A stretch of DNA of 10,166 bases. Source: JBGVSA01 sp047605765. GTDB lineage: Bacteria > Pseudomonadota > Gammaproteobacteria > Burkholderiales > Rhodocyclaceae. The stretch's first letter is position 1, and every line of letters starts with the position of its first letter. The notes below the pieces were generated by a model. It was not told the DNA's origin. It searched no databases and saw nothing but the letters and a program-made list of their open reading frames with translations. Below are positions 1 to 5,968 of this stretch, in pieces. The stretch is from the NCBI GenBank assembly GCA_047605765.1, contig JASGFB010000130.1, positions 1-10,166 on the forward strand, given 5' to 3'. A program made the translations under genes and the position numbers.

Positions 1-18
1 CTGTTGCATTCGCATCAT
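1..18 (-). CDS. Possible 5' end of a leftward gene, cut by the window edge
   Basis: On the minus strand an ATG at 18-16 is followed directly by a second ATG at 15-13 and an open frame to the edge (residues MMRMQQ). A strong purine-rich Shine-Dalgarno stretch, GGGAGGAG on the minus strand, lies at about 28-35 and ends 9 bases before the first ATG. Only six codons are in the window, so codon bias and family cannot be judged and no product can be named. If real, the gene is divergent from the glycosyltransferase gene at 545, and the long stretch 19-544 would be a shared regulatory region. The call rests only on the ribosome binding site and start. Confidence 0.33.
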
Positions 19-248
19 GATGGCTGTCTCCTCCCTGACCGGGATGAAGTGGTCGAGACCTGCCACCGGGTCGCCCGCCACGTTCGGCCACTGGCGTGGC
101 TCTGGACACCATTGCGGGCGGTGCCAGCCTCGTGTGGGGTGAAAGTTAGCAGTCCGACCTCTGAAATCAAGATACCGGTCGCCATCGTTCCCCCGCTTTT
201 GCACGTTTCATGTGCATGGCACTTTTGCTGCGTTGCGTGCGCGGTGAT

Positions 249-268
249 GTAAAGAAGCGTAAAGACGC
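249..268 (+). promoter_or_regulatory. Tandem GTAAA direct repeat, CpxR-box-like
   Basis: Two adjacent 10-bp copies, GTAAAGAAGC and GTAAAGACGC, differ at a single base. The first 15 bases fit the enterobacterial CpxR consensus GTAAA-N5-GTAAA exactly. Response regulators of the OmpR/PhoB family typically bind direct repeats spaced by one helical turn, as here. The site is about 280 bases before the glycosyltransferase start and about 230 bases before the possible leftward start, so the target gene is unclear. The repeat is seen in the sequence, but the identity of the binding protein is a guess, since other OmpR-family regulators have similar sites. Confidence 0.42.
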
Positions 269-505
269 AGTCAGCGCCATTTGGCTGCGCAGCAAACCGC
301 CCTCTCGGGCAATCGATGTGACCGCGAACCACGATCCGTGCCGCGCCGACGAACGGTCGTTCATGACATCGCCGCCATCGTCTGGATGCCTTGCCCCATC
401 AGGCATATGGAGGTGCTAAGGCGGGGCGGTGCGAGACTACCGGGACGGACTGTGCGGCGCAGCATGAATATGCCGGCGCGAAGGGCGCCAGGCGGCTGTG
501 AAGTT

Positions 506-514
506 TGTTAAATT
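506..514 (+). promoter_or_regulatory. Weak extended -10 candidate before the glycosyltransferase gene
   Basis: TGT followed by TAAATT resembles an extended -10 element, matching TATAAT at 4 of 6 bases with a TGn in front. It sits in the only AT-rich patch of the upstream region. The predicted transcript would start near 521 and have a leader of about 25 bases carrying the ribosome binding site. No matching -35 element is visible 17 bases upstream. Confidence 0.25.
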
Positions 515-544
515 GCCGCATTTTCATCGTTGTCTGGAGGAGAG

Positions 545-2119
545 ATGGGGCGCAGGACAATAACGACCGCCAATGCCGAGACGGCAACGCCTCGGCAGGA
601 TGAGGCTGGCGGACAGGGCGCGCCCGCGGCGACGCCCTGGTGGCAGCGCCCCTGGGCAAGCTGGGTGTTGGTGGTGTTGGTGGCGTTGGGTGTGTACTTC
701 ATCGACTACGGCCAGCCGCGCCATCTTTTCTGGGACGAGAACTACCATTCCACCTCGGCGGAGCGGTATCTGCATGGCGTCGCGCAGTTCGAACCGCATC
801 CGCCGCTGGCGCTGATGCTGATCGCCGCCGGCGAGAAGGTCGTCGGCATCAACAGCGACATCGACAAGACCAAGCTCACCCTGGTCAAGTACATCGGCGG
901 CAACGACGTGCCCGAGGGCTTCACGCCCATGGGCATGCGCCTGATGCCGACGCTCTTCGCGGTGCTGGCGGCGGTGGCGTTCTTCGCGCTGACGCTCGAA
1001 CTGGTCGGCAACCGGGCGGCGGCGCTGCTGCTCACCAGCATCTACATGTTCGAAAACGCGTTCATCGTGCACTTCCGCGCCGTGCACCTGGACAGCTTCC
1101 AGATGTTCTTCGCCATCGTGTTCTTCTGGCTGTTCGTGAAGGCGTGGAGGTCGGAACAGCCATTGCGCTGGAAGGAATACGCCGTCATGGGGGCAGTGGC
1201 GGCGCTGGCCATCATGGTCAAGGTCAACGGCGTGATGCTGCTGGCGCTGTTCGTGCCGCTGTACTTCCATGATGCCCGCCACATCGGCTGGCGCGCCTGG
1301 GGAACGCTGGCGCGCGATTTCGCGCTCAAGAGCGGTTCGGCCGTGGTGGCGCTGCTGCTGGTGGTGTTCGCGGTGTTCTATGTGCACGCCCTGATCGGCA
1401 ACACGCTGCCCAATCCGGCCGGCGAGGCTGGCCGTCAGGACATGGAGAACATGTCGCAGATCTATCGCAGCCAGTTGGAGACGCAGAGCGCCGTCACGCC
1501 CATCGTGGTCGGCGCCATCACGCGCGACTACTTCAAGTTCATGGACAAGGACCACCTCGGGGTGCCCAAGCTGGATGTCTGCAAGCCGGGCGAGAACGGC
1601 TCATACCCGCTGTCGTGGGTCATCGAGAACAAGAACATCAACTACCGCTGGGATTCGAGCAACGGCAAGACGCGCTACGTGCAACTGGCGGGCAACCACC
1701 TGAGCTGGCTGTTCGGCCTGGTGGCGGTGGTGATGGCCTTCGGCCTGATGCTGGCGCGGCGGGTGTTCGGCATGCCGGTGGCCAATGCGCGCATCTATTC
1801 GCTGATCGAGGTGTTCGGCAGCCTCTACATCGTGTTCATGGGTCTGCACATCTACCTGGGTGCGCAGCGGGTGATGTACCTGTATCACTACTTCCTGGGC
1901 CTGTTGATCAGCTACATCCTGGTGGTGCTGCTGTGGATGTACCTGGAGGAAGTCAAACCGTTCATCAAGCGCCACCGGCTCACCCTGCTGGGCATCGCGG
2001 CGGCGCTGGTGTTCGTGTCGTATGCCTATGTGTCGCCGCTGACGTATCACTGGCCGCTCAGCAAGCAGCAGTGCGAACGCGAGAACTGGTTCCACAAGAC
2101 GGTCGAGTGCCAGGGCTGA
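545..2119 (+). CDS. PMT-family (GT39) membrane glycosyltransferase
   Basis: This 524-residue polytopic protein resembles bacterial members of the protein O-mannosyltransferase family (GT39, GT-C fold), which move a sugar from a polyprenyl-phosphate carrier to a protein or lipid acceptor outside the membrane. After a hydrophilic N-terminus the first membrane segment lies at about 39-57. The first external loop carries the acidic pair D64-E65 expected at the catalytic site, then HPPL at 85-88, the usual PMT pattern. Further membrane segments run through about 135-155, 160-200, 213-245 and 265-285. A soluble loop at about 290-380 is followed by the C-terminal membrane part, with YLYHYF at 445-450 matching the PMT C-terminal block. 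An in-frame TTG at 530 is possible, but ATG 545 is preferred because GGAGG at 536-540 lies just before it. No acceptor gene is adjacent, so the substrate is unknown. Family call is firm, reaction details are inferred. Confidence 0.88.
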   Translation: MGRRTITTANAETATPRQDEAGGQGAPAATPWWQRPWASWVLVVLVALGVYFIDYGQPRHLFWDENYHSTSAERYLHGVAQFEPHPPLALMLIAAGEKVVGINSDIDKTKLTLVKYIGGNDVPEGFTPMGMRLMPTLFAVLAAVAFFALTLELVGNRAAALLLTSIYMFENAFIVHFRAVHLDSFQMFFAIVFFWLFVKAWRSEQPLRWKEYAVMGAVAALAIMVKVNGVMLLALFVPLYFHDARHIGWRAWGTLARDFALKSGSAVVALLLVVFAVFYVHALIGNTLPNPAGEAGRQDMENMSQIYRSQLETQSAVTPIVVGAITRDYFKFMDKDHLGVPKLDVCKPGENGSYPLSWVIENKNINYRWDSSNGKTRYVQLAGNHLSWLFGLVAVVMAFGLMLARRVFGMPVANARIYSLIEVFGSLYIVFMGLHIYLGAQRVMYLYHYFLGLLISYILVVLLWMYLEEVKPFIKRHRLTLLGIAAALVFVSYAYVSPLTYHWPLSKQQCERENWFHKTVECQG

Positions 2120-2130
2120 AGCCGTCCCGC

Positions 2131-2173
2131 CGCCCGCTGCGGCGGGCGCGGTGGCGGCCTCGATGAGGCCGCC
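2131..2173. terminator. Two GC-rich hairpins between convergent genes
   Basis: Two perfect stem-loops follow the glycosyltransferase stop. The first has 7-bp arms at 2131-2137 and 2142-2148, with a TGCG loop. The second has 9-bp arms at 2153-2161 and 2165-2173, with a three-base loop. They sit between two genes that converge, so they could block transcripts from both sides. Neither has a T-run, so they are not textbook intrinsic terminators. They may slow polymerase or protect the 3' ends. Confidence 0.45.
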
Positions 2174-2194
2174 GAGGCCGGCGGCGAGCGGCGT

Positions 2195-3076
2195 TCAGTC
2201 GGCCGTCGCGCCTTCGCCGCCGTCGTCCTGGCTGGCCCGTGCGGCCGCCGGCCAGTGTTCTTCGGGCACGTTCAGGCGGCGCAGCACCATCGGCACCGAG
2301 TTGTGCAGCAGTTCGGCGATGCCGGTGTAATCGTCCGGCAGCGCGGGGTCGGCCCAGCCATTGGCGGTATGGCGGGCGAGGTCGGTCGCCAATATGACGT
2401 TGCGTACGCGCGCGCTGTCGGCGTTGGCCGGGTCCATCAGCGTCACCAGCAACTGCGGCAGGCCCCAGGCGCGCGTCAGGGCCACCTGCACGTCGCCGAT
2501 GGCGACCTTCAGCATGGCGTGCTGGGCGTGGGCGCTGCGCAGGCCCGGCGTGTCGTGCAGCAACTGGGTGACGCGCAGCATCAGTTCCGGCGCGAAGCAC
2601 CAGAAGAGGATCTCGGCCGCTTCATGCAGCAGCGCCGCCACGGTGATCTCATCGACTTCGATGTCATGACGGACCAGCGCCCAGTCGCGCGCCCAGCGCG
2701 AAGCGTTGCGCGAGCGGCCAATGACACGCAGCACGCCGACCAGCGCCTTGGGATGGGCGCCGAGAAAGTCTTCCACCGTCGGCAGGTCGGAGAACTTCCT
2801 GAAGAACGGCGTGATGCCGAGCATCAGGATGGCCCGGTCGATGGTCGTCACGTCGTGGTTCTGGCTGCTGCGGCGGTGCGCTTCGAGGTAGGCCAGCAGG
2901 CGCAGGGCCATCAACGGATCCTGCAGCACCACGGCCGCCAGGCGGCGGGCGCTGACGCTGTCTTCTTCTTCCTTCAACTCGGCCATCATGCGCGCCGTGC
3001 GGCGCAGCACCGGCAGTTCGTTGTTGCTGAAGAAGGCGATGTAGCGCTCGATGGAGGAAAGCGGAGCAGTAATCAT
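2195..3076 (-). CDS. HDOD-domain protein
   Basis: The 293-residue protein consists mainly of one HDOD domain, a non-catalytic relative of the HD phosphohydrolase fold found in bacterial signalling proteins. Supporting features are the DPLMALRLL helix at 53-61, AILMLG at 82-87 and LLHEAAE at 149-155. The last stands where HDOD proteins have LLHxxG, and it carries HE rather than the metal-binding HD pair. No output or receiver domain is fused to it. The C-terminal 25 residues are acidic and probably disordered. ATG 3076 was chosen because the domain starts right after it. A longer frame from ATG 3136 has a plausible GGAG upstream, but its 20 extra codons include GTA, AGG and TTA, which are rare in this genome. 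The gene is divergent from acuI and convergent with the glycosyltransferase gene. Its precise role is unknown; HDOD proteins often act in motility, stress or nucleotide signalling. Confidence 0.85.
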   Translation of the reverse strand: MITAPLSSIERYIAFFSNNELPVLRRTARMMAELKEEEDSVSARRLAAVVLQDPLMALRLLAYLEAHRRSSQNHDVTTIDRAILMLGITPFFRKFSDLPTVEDFLGAHPKALVGVLRVIGRSRNASRWARDWALVRHDIEVDEITVAALLHEAAEILFWCFAPELMLRVTQLLHDTPGLRSAHAQHAMLKVAIGDVQVALTRAWGLPQLLVTLMDPANADSARVRNVILATDLARHTANGWADPALPDDYTGIAELLHNSVPMVLRRLNVPEEHWPAAARASQDDGGEGATAD

Positions 3077-3170
3077 CGGTAAGGCCGTGTTCCTCTGTAC
3101 GTCGAAAATGGCGCGGCGCGCGCCGCATGCCGTCATGGCGCCGGCTCCGGATGGGCCAACTCAGCCGCTT

Positions 3171-3186
3171 CTGACGTTAACGTCAG
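3171..3186. promoter_or_regulatory. Perfect 16-bp palindrome in the divergent intergenic region
   Basis: CTGACGTTAACGTCAG reads identically on both strands and lies in the 251-base gap between the HDOD gene and acuI. Such a symmetric site is typical of a dimeric repressor or activator. From memory, LiuR-type MerR-family regulators of branched-chain and fatty acyl-CoA breakdown bind similar ACGTTAACGT-centred palindromes, which would suit the neighbouring acrylyl-CoA reductase gene. It lies about 100 bases upstream of the acuI -10 box and about 95 bases from the HDOD start, so it could serve either gene. The palindrome is seen directly; the regulator is a guess. Confidence 0.55.
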
Positions 3187-3287
3187 CATGGGCGGCGGAC
3201 TTAAACGCCACGCGCAGAGCGCCAGCCGCCCCGTCGTACGTTGGCAACCGCAAGTCAGGGCGCCCGCAGAGTAAGCTGCCGCTTATC

Positions 3288-3293
3288 TATAAT
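3288..3293 (+). promoter_or_regulatory. Consensus -10 box of the acuI promoter
   Basis: TATAAT matches the sigma-70 -10 consensus at all six bases and is the only such box in this gap. Transcription would begin near 3300 and give a leader of about 28 bases containing the ribosome binding site AAGGAG at 3316-3321. The -35 region about 17 bases upstream (near 3265-3270) does not resemble TTGACA, so the promoter may depend on an activator or on contacts further upstream. Confidence 0.55.
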
Positions 3294-3315
3294 CGCCGCG
3301 CGATGCGGTGGGTAC

Positions 3316-3321
3316 AAGGAG
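3316..3321 (+). promoter_or_regulatory. Ribosome binding site fixing the acuI start
   Basis: AAGGAG lies six bases before ATG 3328 and decides the start. The frame stays open further upstream to 3241, but that extension runs through the -10 box and lies outside the conserved protein family, so the longer form is rejected. Confidence 0.75.
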
Positions 3322-3327
3322 CAAGTA

Positions 3328-4329
3328 ATGGCCCCGTTCAAGGCGCTATTGATCGAAGAAGTCGAGCAGGACGGCAAACGCGTGATCCGCAGCGGCTTTG
3401 CCACGCTCGACGAAGGCCGCCTGGACGCCGGTGACGTGCTCATTCGGGTCGAATATTCCAGCGTGAATTACAAGGATGCGCTGGCCGCCACCGGGCGTGG
3501 CCGTATCGTGCGGCGCCTGCCCTGCGTCGGCGGCATCGATCTGGCCGGCACCGTCGTCGAGAGCGCCGCGCCGCGCTTTGCGCCCGGCGACAAGGTGATG
3601 GCCACCAGTTATGACCTCGGCGTTGCCCATCATGGCGGCTACGCCGAGCTGGCCCTGGTGCCGGGAGGCTGGGTGATGCCGCTGCCCGAGGGCATGGACA
3701 CGCGCGAAGCGATGGCCCTGGGCACCGCCGGTCTGACCGCGGCGATGGCCATCAACCGCATGGAAGACAATGGCCTCAAGCCCGAGAATGGGCCGGTGCT
3801 GGTCACCGGTGCCACCGGCGGCGTGGGGTCGCTGGCCATCGATATGCTGGCCGGGCGCGGCTACGAGGTGGTGGCGCTCAGCGGCAAGGCCGATCAGGCC
3901 GACTGGCTGCGCCGCCTGGGGGCGGCACGCGTCATGCCGCGCAGTGCCGTACCGGCTACTTTCAAACCTTTGGATAAAGGTTTGTGGGCCGGGGCCGTGG
4001 ACAATGTCGGGGGCCACACGTTGGCCTGGATCGCCAGCACCACCAAGCCGCAGGGCGTGATTGCCAGTATCGGCCTTGCAGGCGGCACCGAGCTGAACAC
4101 CACGGTGATGCCCTTCGTGCTGCGCGGTGTCGGATTGCTCGGCATCGATTCGGGCTACGCCGGCTTCGCCGTGCGCGAACGCGCCTGGGCGCGGCTGGCG
4201 GGCGATCTGCGGCCGCGTCATCTGGCTGACCTGACGCATGAAGTACCCTTCGAAGCGTTGCCGAAGGTATTTGACGATTTGATGAACGATCGGGCACACG
4301 GGCGTACCGTGGTCCGTATCGCGGCATAA
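3328..4329 (+). CDS. acuI: Acrylyl-CoA reductase (NADPH), AcuI/YhdH family
   Basis: This 333-residue zinc-free medium-chain dehydrogenase/reductase aligns along its whole length with what I recall of E. coli YhdH (AcuI), which reduces acrylyl-CoA to propionyl-CoA with NADPH and removes a toxic electrophile. The N-terminal catalytic domain has the family block SSVNYKDAL at 44-52 followed by TGRGRI and GGIDLAGTV. The Rossmann domain carries the nucleotide-binding motif GATGGVG at 161-167, then VVALSGK at 181-187, where the serine and lysine suit the NADPH 2'-phosphate. WAGAVDNVGG and TTVMPFVLRGV further on are also family hallmarks. Length fits the family (about 325-335). It has its own promoter and is divergent from the HDOD gene. 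The regulator gene 57 bases downstream could be cotranscribed, although a hairpin lies between them. Family assignment is strong; the physiological substrate is inferred. Confidence 0.92.
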   Translation: MAPFKALLIEEVEQDGKRVIRSGFATLDEGRLDAGDVLIRVEYSSVNYKDALAATGRGRIVRRLPCVGGIDLAGTVVESAAPRFAPGDKVMATSYDLGVAHHGGYAELALVPGGWVMPLPEGMDTREAMALGTAGLTAAMAINRMEDNGLKPENGPVLVTGATGGVGSLAIDMLAGRGYEVVALSGKADQADWLRRLGAARVMPRSAVPATFKPLDKGLWAGAVDNVGGHTLAWIASTTKPQGVIASIGLAGGTELNTTVMPFVLRGVGLLGIDSGYAGFAVRERAWARLAGDLRPRHLADLTHEVPFEALPKVFDDLMNDRAHGRTVVRIAA

Positions 4330-4337
4330 AACAGGCA

Positions 4338-4357
4338 GGCGGGCCGGCTGGCCCGCC
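4338..4357 (+). terminator. Hairpin between acuI and the response-regulator gene
   Basis: A perfect stem of 8 bp (GGCGGGCC and GGCCCGCC) with a four-base loop starts eight bases after the acuI stop. No T-run follows directly; a short TTTT comes about ten bases later at 4367-4370. It may act as a partial terminator or as an mRNA-stabilising stem that reduces expression of the downstream gene. Confidence 0.4.
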
Positions 4358-4386
4358 GACACGGACTTTTCTACGGAACGCTGTCC

Positions 4387-5517
4387 ATGGTTGAGCAGGC
4401 GATGTCAGAAGTCGGAACGCAATTGCCACGGGTCTTGATCGTCGATGATTCGCGCATGGTGCGCGCATCGCTCATTAAGCAGATCCGCGACAAGTTCGAC
4501 GTGCGCGAAGAAAGCGACGGCGAGGCCGGCTGGCAGGCTTTGTTGCTGGATCCGACCATCGAAGTGGTGATCTCCGATATCGGCATGCCGCGCCTGGACG
4601 GGTTCGGCCTGCTCGAACGCATTCGCGCTTCGCGCCTGTCGCGCGTCAATGCCTTGCCGGTGCTGATCATCTCCGGTGAGGACGAAAACGACGCCCGCAT
4701 GCGTGCCCAGCAACTGGGGGCCACCGATTTCATCACCAAGGGCACGCCGCGCGTCGAGCTGGTGGCGCGTCTCGAAGCCCTGGCCAAGCTGGCGCAGACG
4801 CGCCGCGAACTGGAGCAGAGCCGCGAACAACTGGTGCGCCGCAACCGTGGCGACGTGTCGGTGATGGTCATCGAGGTCGATCACTACGACAAACTGTGCG
4901 CCACCTACGGCCACAGCGTGGGCCAACTGGTGCACCGCAAGCTCTCCAAGCTGCTGTCGGCCAAGGTCAGGAAAGAAGACACCATCGCCCACCTGGCCGA
5001 AGGCCAGTTTGCGGTGATTTCGCCGACCGCCGACCTCGATGCCTGCGGTGCCTTCGCCCTGCGCCTGCGCCGCGCCATCGAAACCATCGTCATGACCTAC
5101 AAGGAACACCGCATCCGGGTGAGCCTGACCGTCGGCCTGGCGAGCGCCCATGGCGATGACCGCATCTCGCTCGAACAACTGCTGCAGACGGCCGCCCAGC
5201 GCGTGGCCGAAGGGCGTGCCCTGGGCGGCAACCGGGTGGTGTCCGATTCGGGCGAAGTCACGCCCGACAACGTCGGCCGCTTCAGCCGCCTGGCGGTGAG
5301 CGTCGATCATGCGCTGACGCAGATCCGCAACGGCAGCACCGAAGAAGCGCGCCGCCGCCTGCGCGAACTGACCCAGACCCTGCTGCCCCTGCTCGAACTG
5401 ATCGAATCCGAATATCGCGTCGGCCTGCCGCTGCAGGAGCTGTCCGAGCGTTCGCACAGCGCCACCGACCTGCACGCCACCTCCACCCTGGGCGCCCGTA
5501 CCGTCTGGCGCACCTGA
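4387..5517 (+). CDS. Response regulator with REC and degenerate GGDEF-like domain
   Basis: This 376-residue protein has two domains. The receiver domain (about 14-130) is complete: acidic pocket D20-D21, phosphoacceptor D64 in SDIGMPRLDG, S96 and K118. A short helical linker with many Glu, Arg and Gln (about 137-153) leads to a GGDEF-like fold at about 156-285, recognisable from VMVIEVDHYDKLCATYGH, which corresponds to the DxDxFKxxND..GH start of diguanylate cyclases. The GG(D/E)EF signature is replaced by AEGQF at 204-208, so cyclase activity is unlikely. The domain may bind GTP or c-di-GMP, or act in protein contacts. The C-terminal 85 residues match nothing I know. No histidine kinase gene is adjacent. 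ATG 4387 is used; ATG 4402 is an alternative, and neither has a strong ribosome binding site. A terminator separates it from opgG. Confidence 0.87.
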   Translation: MVEQAMSEVGTQLPRVLIVDDSRMVRASLIKQIRDKFDVREESDGEAGWQALLLDPTIEVVISDIGMPRLDGFGLLERIRASRLSRVNALPVLIISGEDENDARMRAQQLGATDFITKGTPRVELVARLEALAKLAQTRRELEQSREQLVRRNRGDVSVMVIEVDHYDKLCATYGHSVGQLVHRKLSKLLSAKVRKEDTIAHLAEGQFAVISPTADLDACGAFALRLRRAIETIVMTYKEHRIRVSLTVGLASAHGDDRISLEQLLQTAAQRVAEGRALGGNRVVSDSGEVTPDNVGRFSRLAVSVDHALTQIRNGSTEEARRRLRELTQTLLPLLELIESEYRVGLPLQELSERSHSATDLHATSTLGARTVWRT

Positions 5518-5546
5518 GCCGGCACGGCGTCGTCGCCCACCCGAAC

Positions 5547-5574
5547 ACACCACGCTGCGGCGTGGTGTTTTTCT
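5547..5574 (+). terminator. Rho-independent terminator after the REC-GGDEF gene
   Basis: A perfect 9-bp stem (ACACCACGC at 5547-5555 and its complement at 5560-5568) encloses a four-base loop and runs into a T-rich tract (TTTTTCTTT). It starts about 30 bases after the stop codon and should separate this transcription unit from opgGH. Confidence 0.85.
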
Positions 5575-5731
5575 TTGGATTGCGCAGCGCCGATGTCGGC
5601 CGCGCCGCGCTTTGCAACCGAATGTTGACGACCCAAGCGGCCGCAACCGGTTCCAGCCGCGCCCGGCCAGGCCCCTTGAAAGCACGTATGTTGCAGCGCA
5701 ATATGGCGTGGACGTCGGGATGGGCGAATCA

Positions 5732-5767
5732 GAAAGTGCTTACAAGCGGTTACGTATTTGCACTTTC
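5732..5767 (+). promoter_or_regulatory. OmpR-type direct repeat inside an inverted repeat, upstream of opgG
   Basis: TTAC at 5740-5743 and TTAC at 5750-5753 form a direct repeat with a 10-base period. Compared from memory with the OmpR F1 site of the E. coli ompF promoter, the 20 bases 5739-5758 agree at about 14 positions, including both TTAC blocks and the trailing TATT. The repeat sits in the 20-base interval between perfect 8-bp inverted arms, GAAAGTGC (5732-5739) and GCACTTTC (5760-5767). OPG synthesis is osmoregulated in enterobacteria, so an OmpR-family regulator here would make sense. The repeats are seen; the regulator is inferred. Confidence 0.4.
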
Positions 5768-5792
5768 ACGGGCGCCTGTCCAGGCAAATACT
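5764..5792 (+). promoter_or_regulatory. Weak activator-type promoter candidate for opgGH
   Basis: AATACT at 5787-5792 matches the -10 consensus at 4 of 6 bases. A 17-base spacer places the -35 region at 5764-5769, which is a poor match to TTGACA. Such a weak -35 directly downstream of the TTAC repeat is the geometry expected when a bound regulator recruits polymerase. The transcript would start near 5799 with a leader of about 170 bases. Nothing confirms it beyond spacing. Confidence 0.22.
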
Positions 5793-5968
5793 GGGGATCA
5801 AACGATATGACTGTTCCATAGGTAGGACGAGTCTTACATCTGCTCTGCCCGGGGTCGCATGTTCCAGTGGGTCTTCTGTCCGTACATTTCGAACTCATAT
5901 GCCTTAACAACGCAGGCAGCGCGTCCGGCAGGGGCTGGACGGCAACAAGACACTTACGGAAACCCTTT

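Larger units (their letters stand above)
19..544. other. Long non-coding region upstream of the glycosyltransferase gene
   Basis: About 525 bases hold no convincing gene. The short open frames on both strands overlap one another and lack both ribosome binding sites and the G/C-ending codons of the real genes. Visible structure includes a tandem 10-bp repeat with the GTAAA-N5-GTAAA pattern (249-268), a small inverted repeat of TGCAC and GTGCA arms around 198-214, and a 5-bp-arm repeat GAACG-GT-CGTTC near 351-362. An AT-richer patch around 500-525 lies just before the gene start. Its size suggests regulation from both sides or a long leader, which is inference. Confidence 0.55.
5577..5968. other. 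Non-coding regulatory stretch upstream of opgG
   Basis: About 390 bases contain no credible gene. Short frames here lack ribosome binding sites and the genome's codon bias. The stretch is more AT-rich than the genes, especially from 5730 to 5950. It contains an OmpR-type direct repeat nested in an inverted repeat (5732-5767). A second possible sigma-70-like pair is TTGAAA at 5676-5681 and CAATAT at 5699-5704, spaced by 17 bases. The opgG ribosome binding site (ACGGAA near 5956-5961) lies at its end. A transcript from either candidate promoter would have a leader of roughly 170-260 bases. No known riboswitch class was recognised. Confidence 0.5.

Noticed and set aside
198..214. TGCAC-N7-GTGCA inverted repeat upstream of the glycosyltransferase gene
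   Set aside because: Five-base arms are short enough to occur by chance in 500 bases, and no promoter element lies next to it.
15..332. Minus-strand frame of about 105 codons in the left non-coding region
   Set aside because: No ribosome binding site, no recognisable motif and codon use unlike the real genes. It also ends just where the better-supported leftward start appears in another frame.
2255..3082. Plus-strand open frame of 275 codons opposite the HDOD gene
   Set aside because: It is a shadow frame: the low-complexity translation shows no family and there is no ribosome binding site, whereas the minus strand encodes a clear HDOD domain.
3076..3136. Longer HDOD protein starting at ATG 3136
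   Set aside because: The 20 added codons include rare GTA, AGG and TTA, and the extension precedes the natural domain start. It is not fully excluded because a GGAG lies upstream of that ATG.
4996..5012. Active diguanylate cyclase assignment for the REC-GGDEF protein
   Set aside because: The signature reads AEGQF and lacks the residues needed for catalysis in the family, so only a GGDEF-like fold is claimed.
5562..5810. Short plus-strand frame of 82 codons between the regulator gene and opgG
   Set aside because: It begins inside a clear rho-independent terminator and has no ribosome binding site or recognisable sequence.
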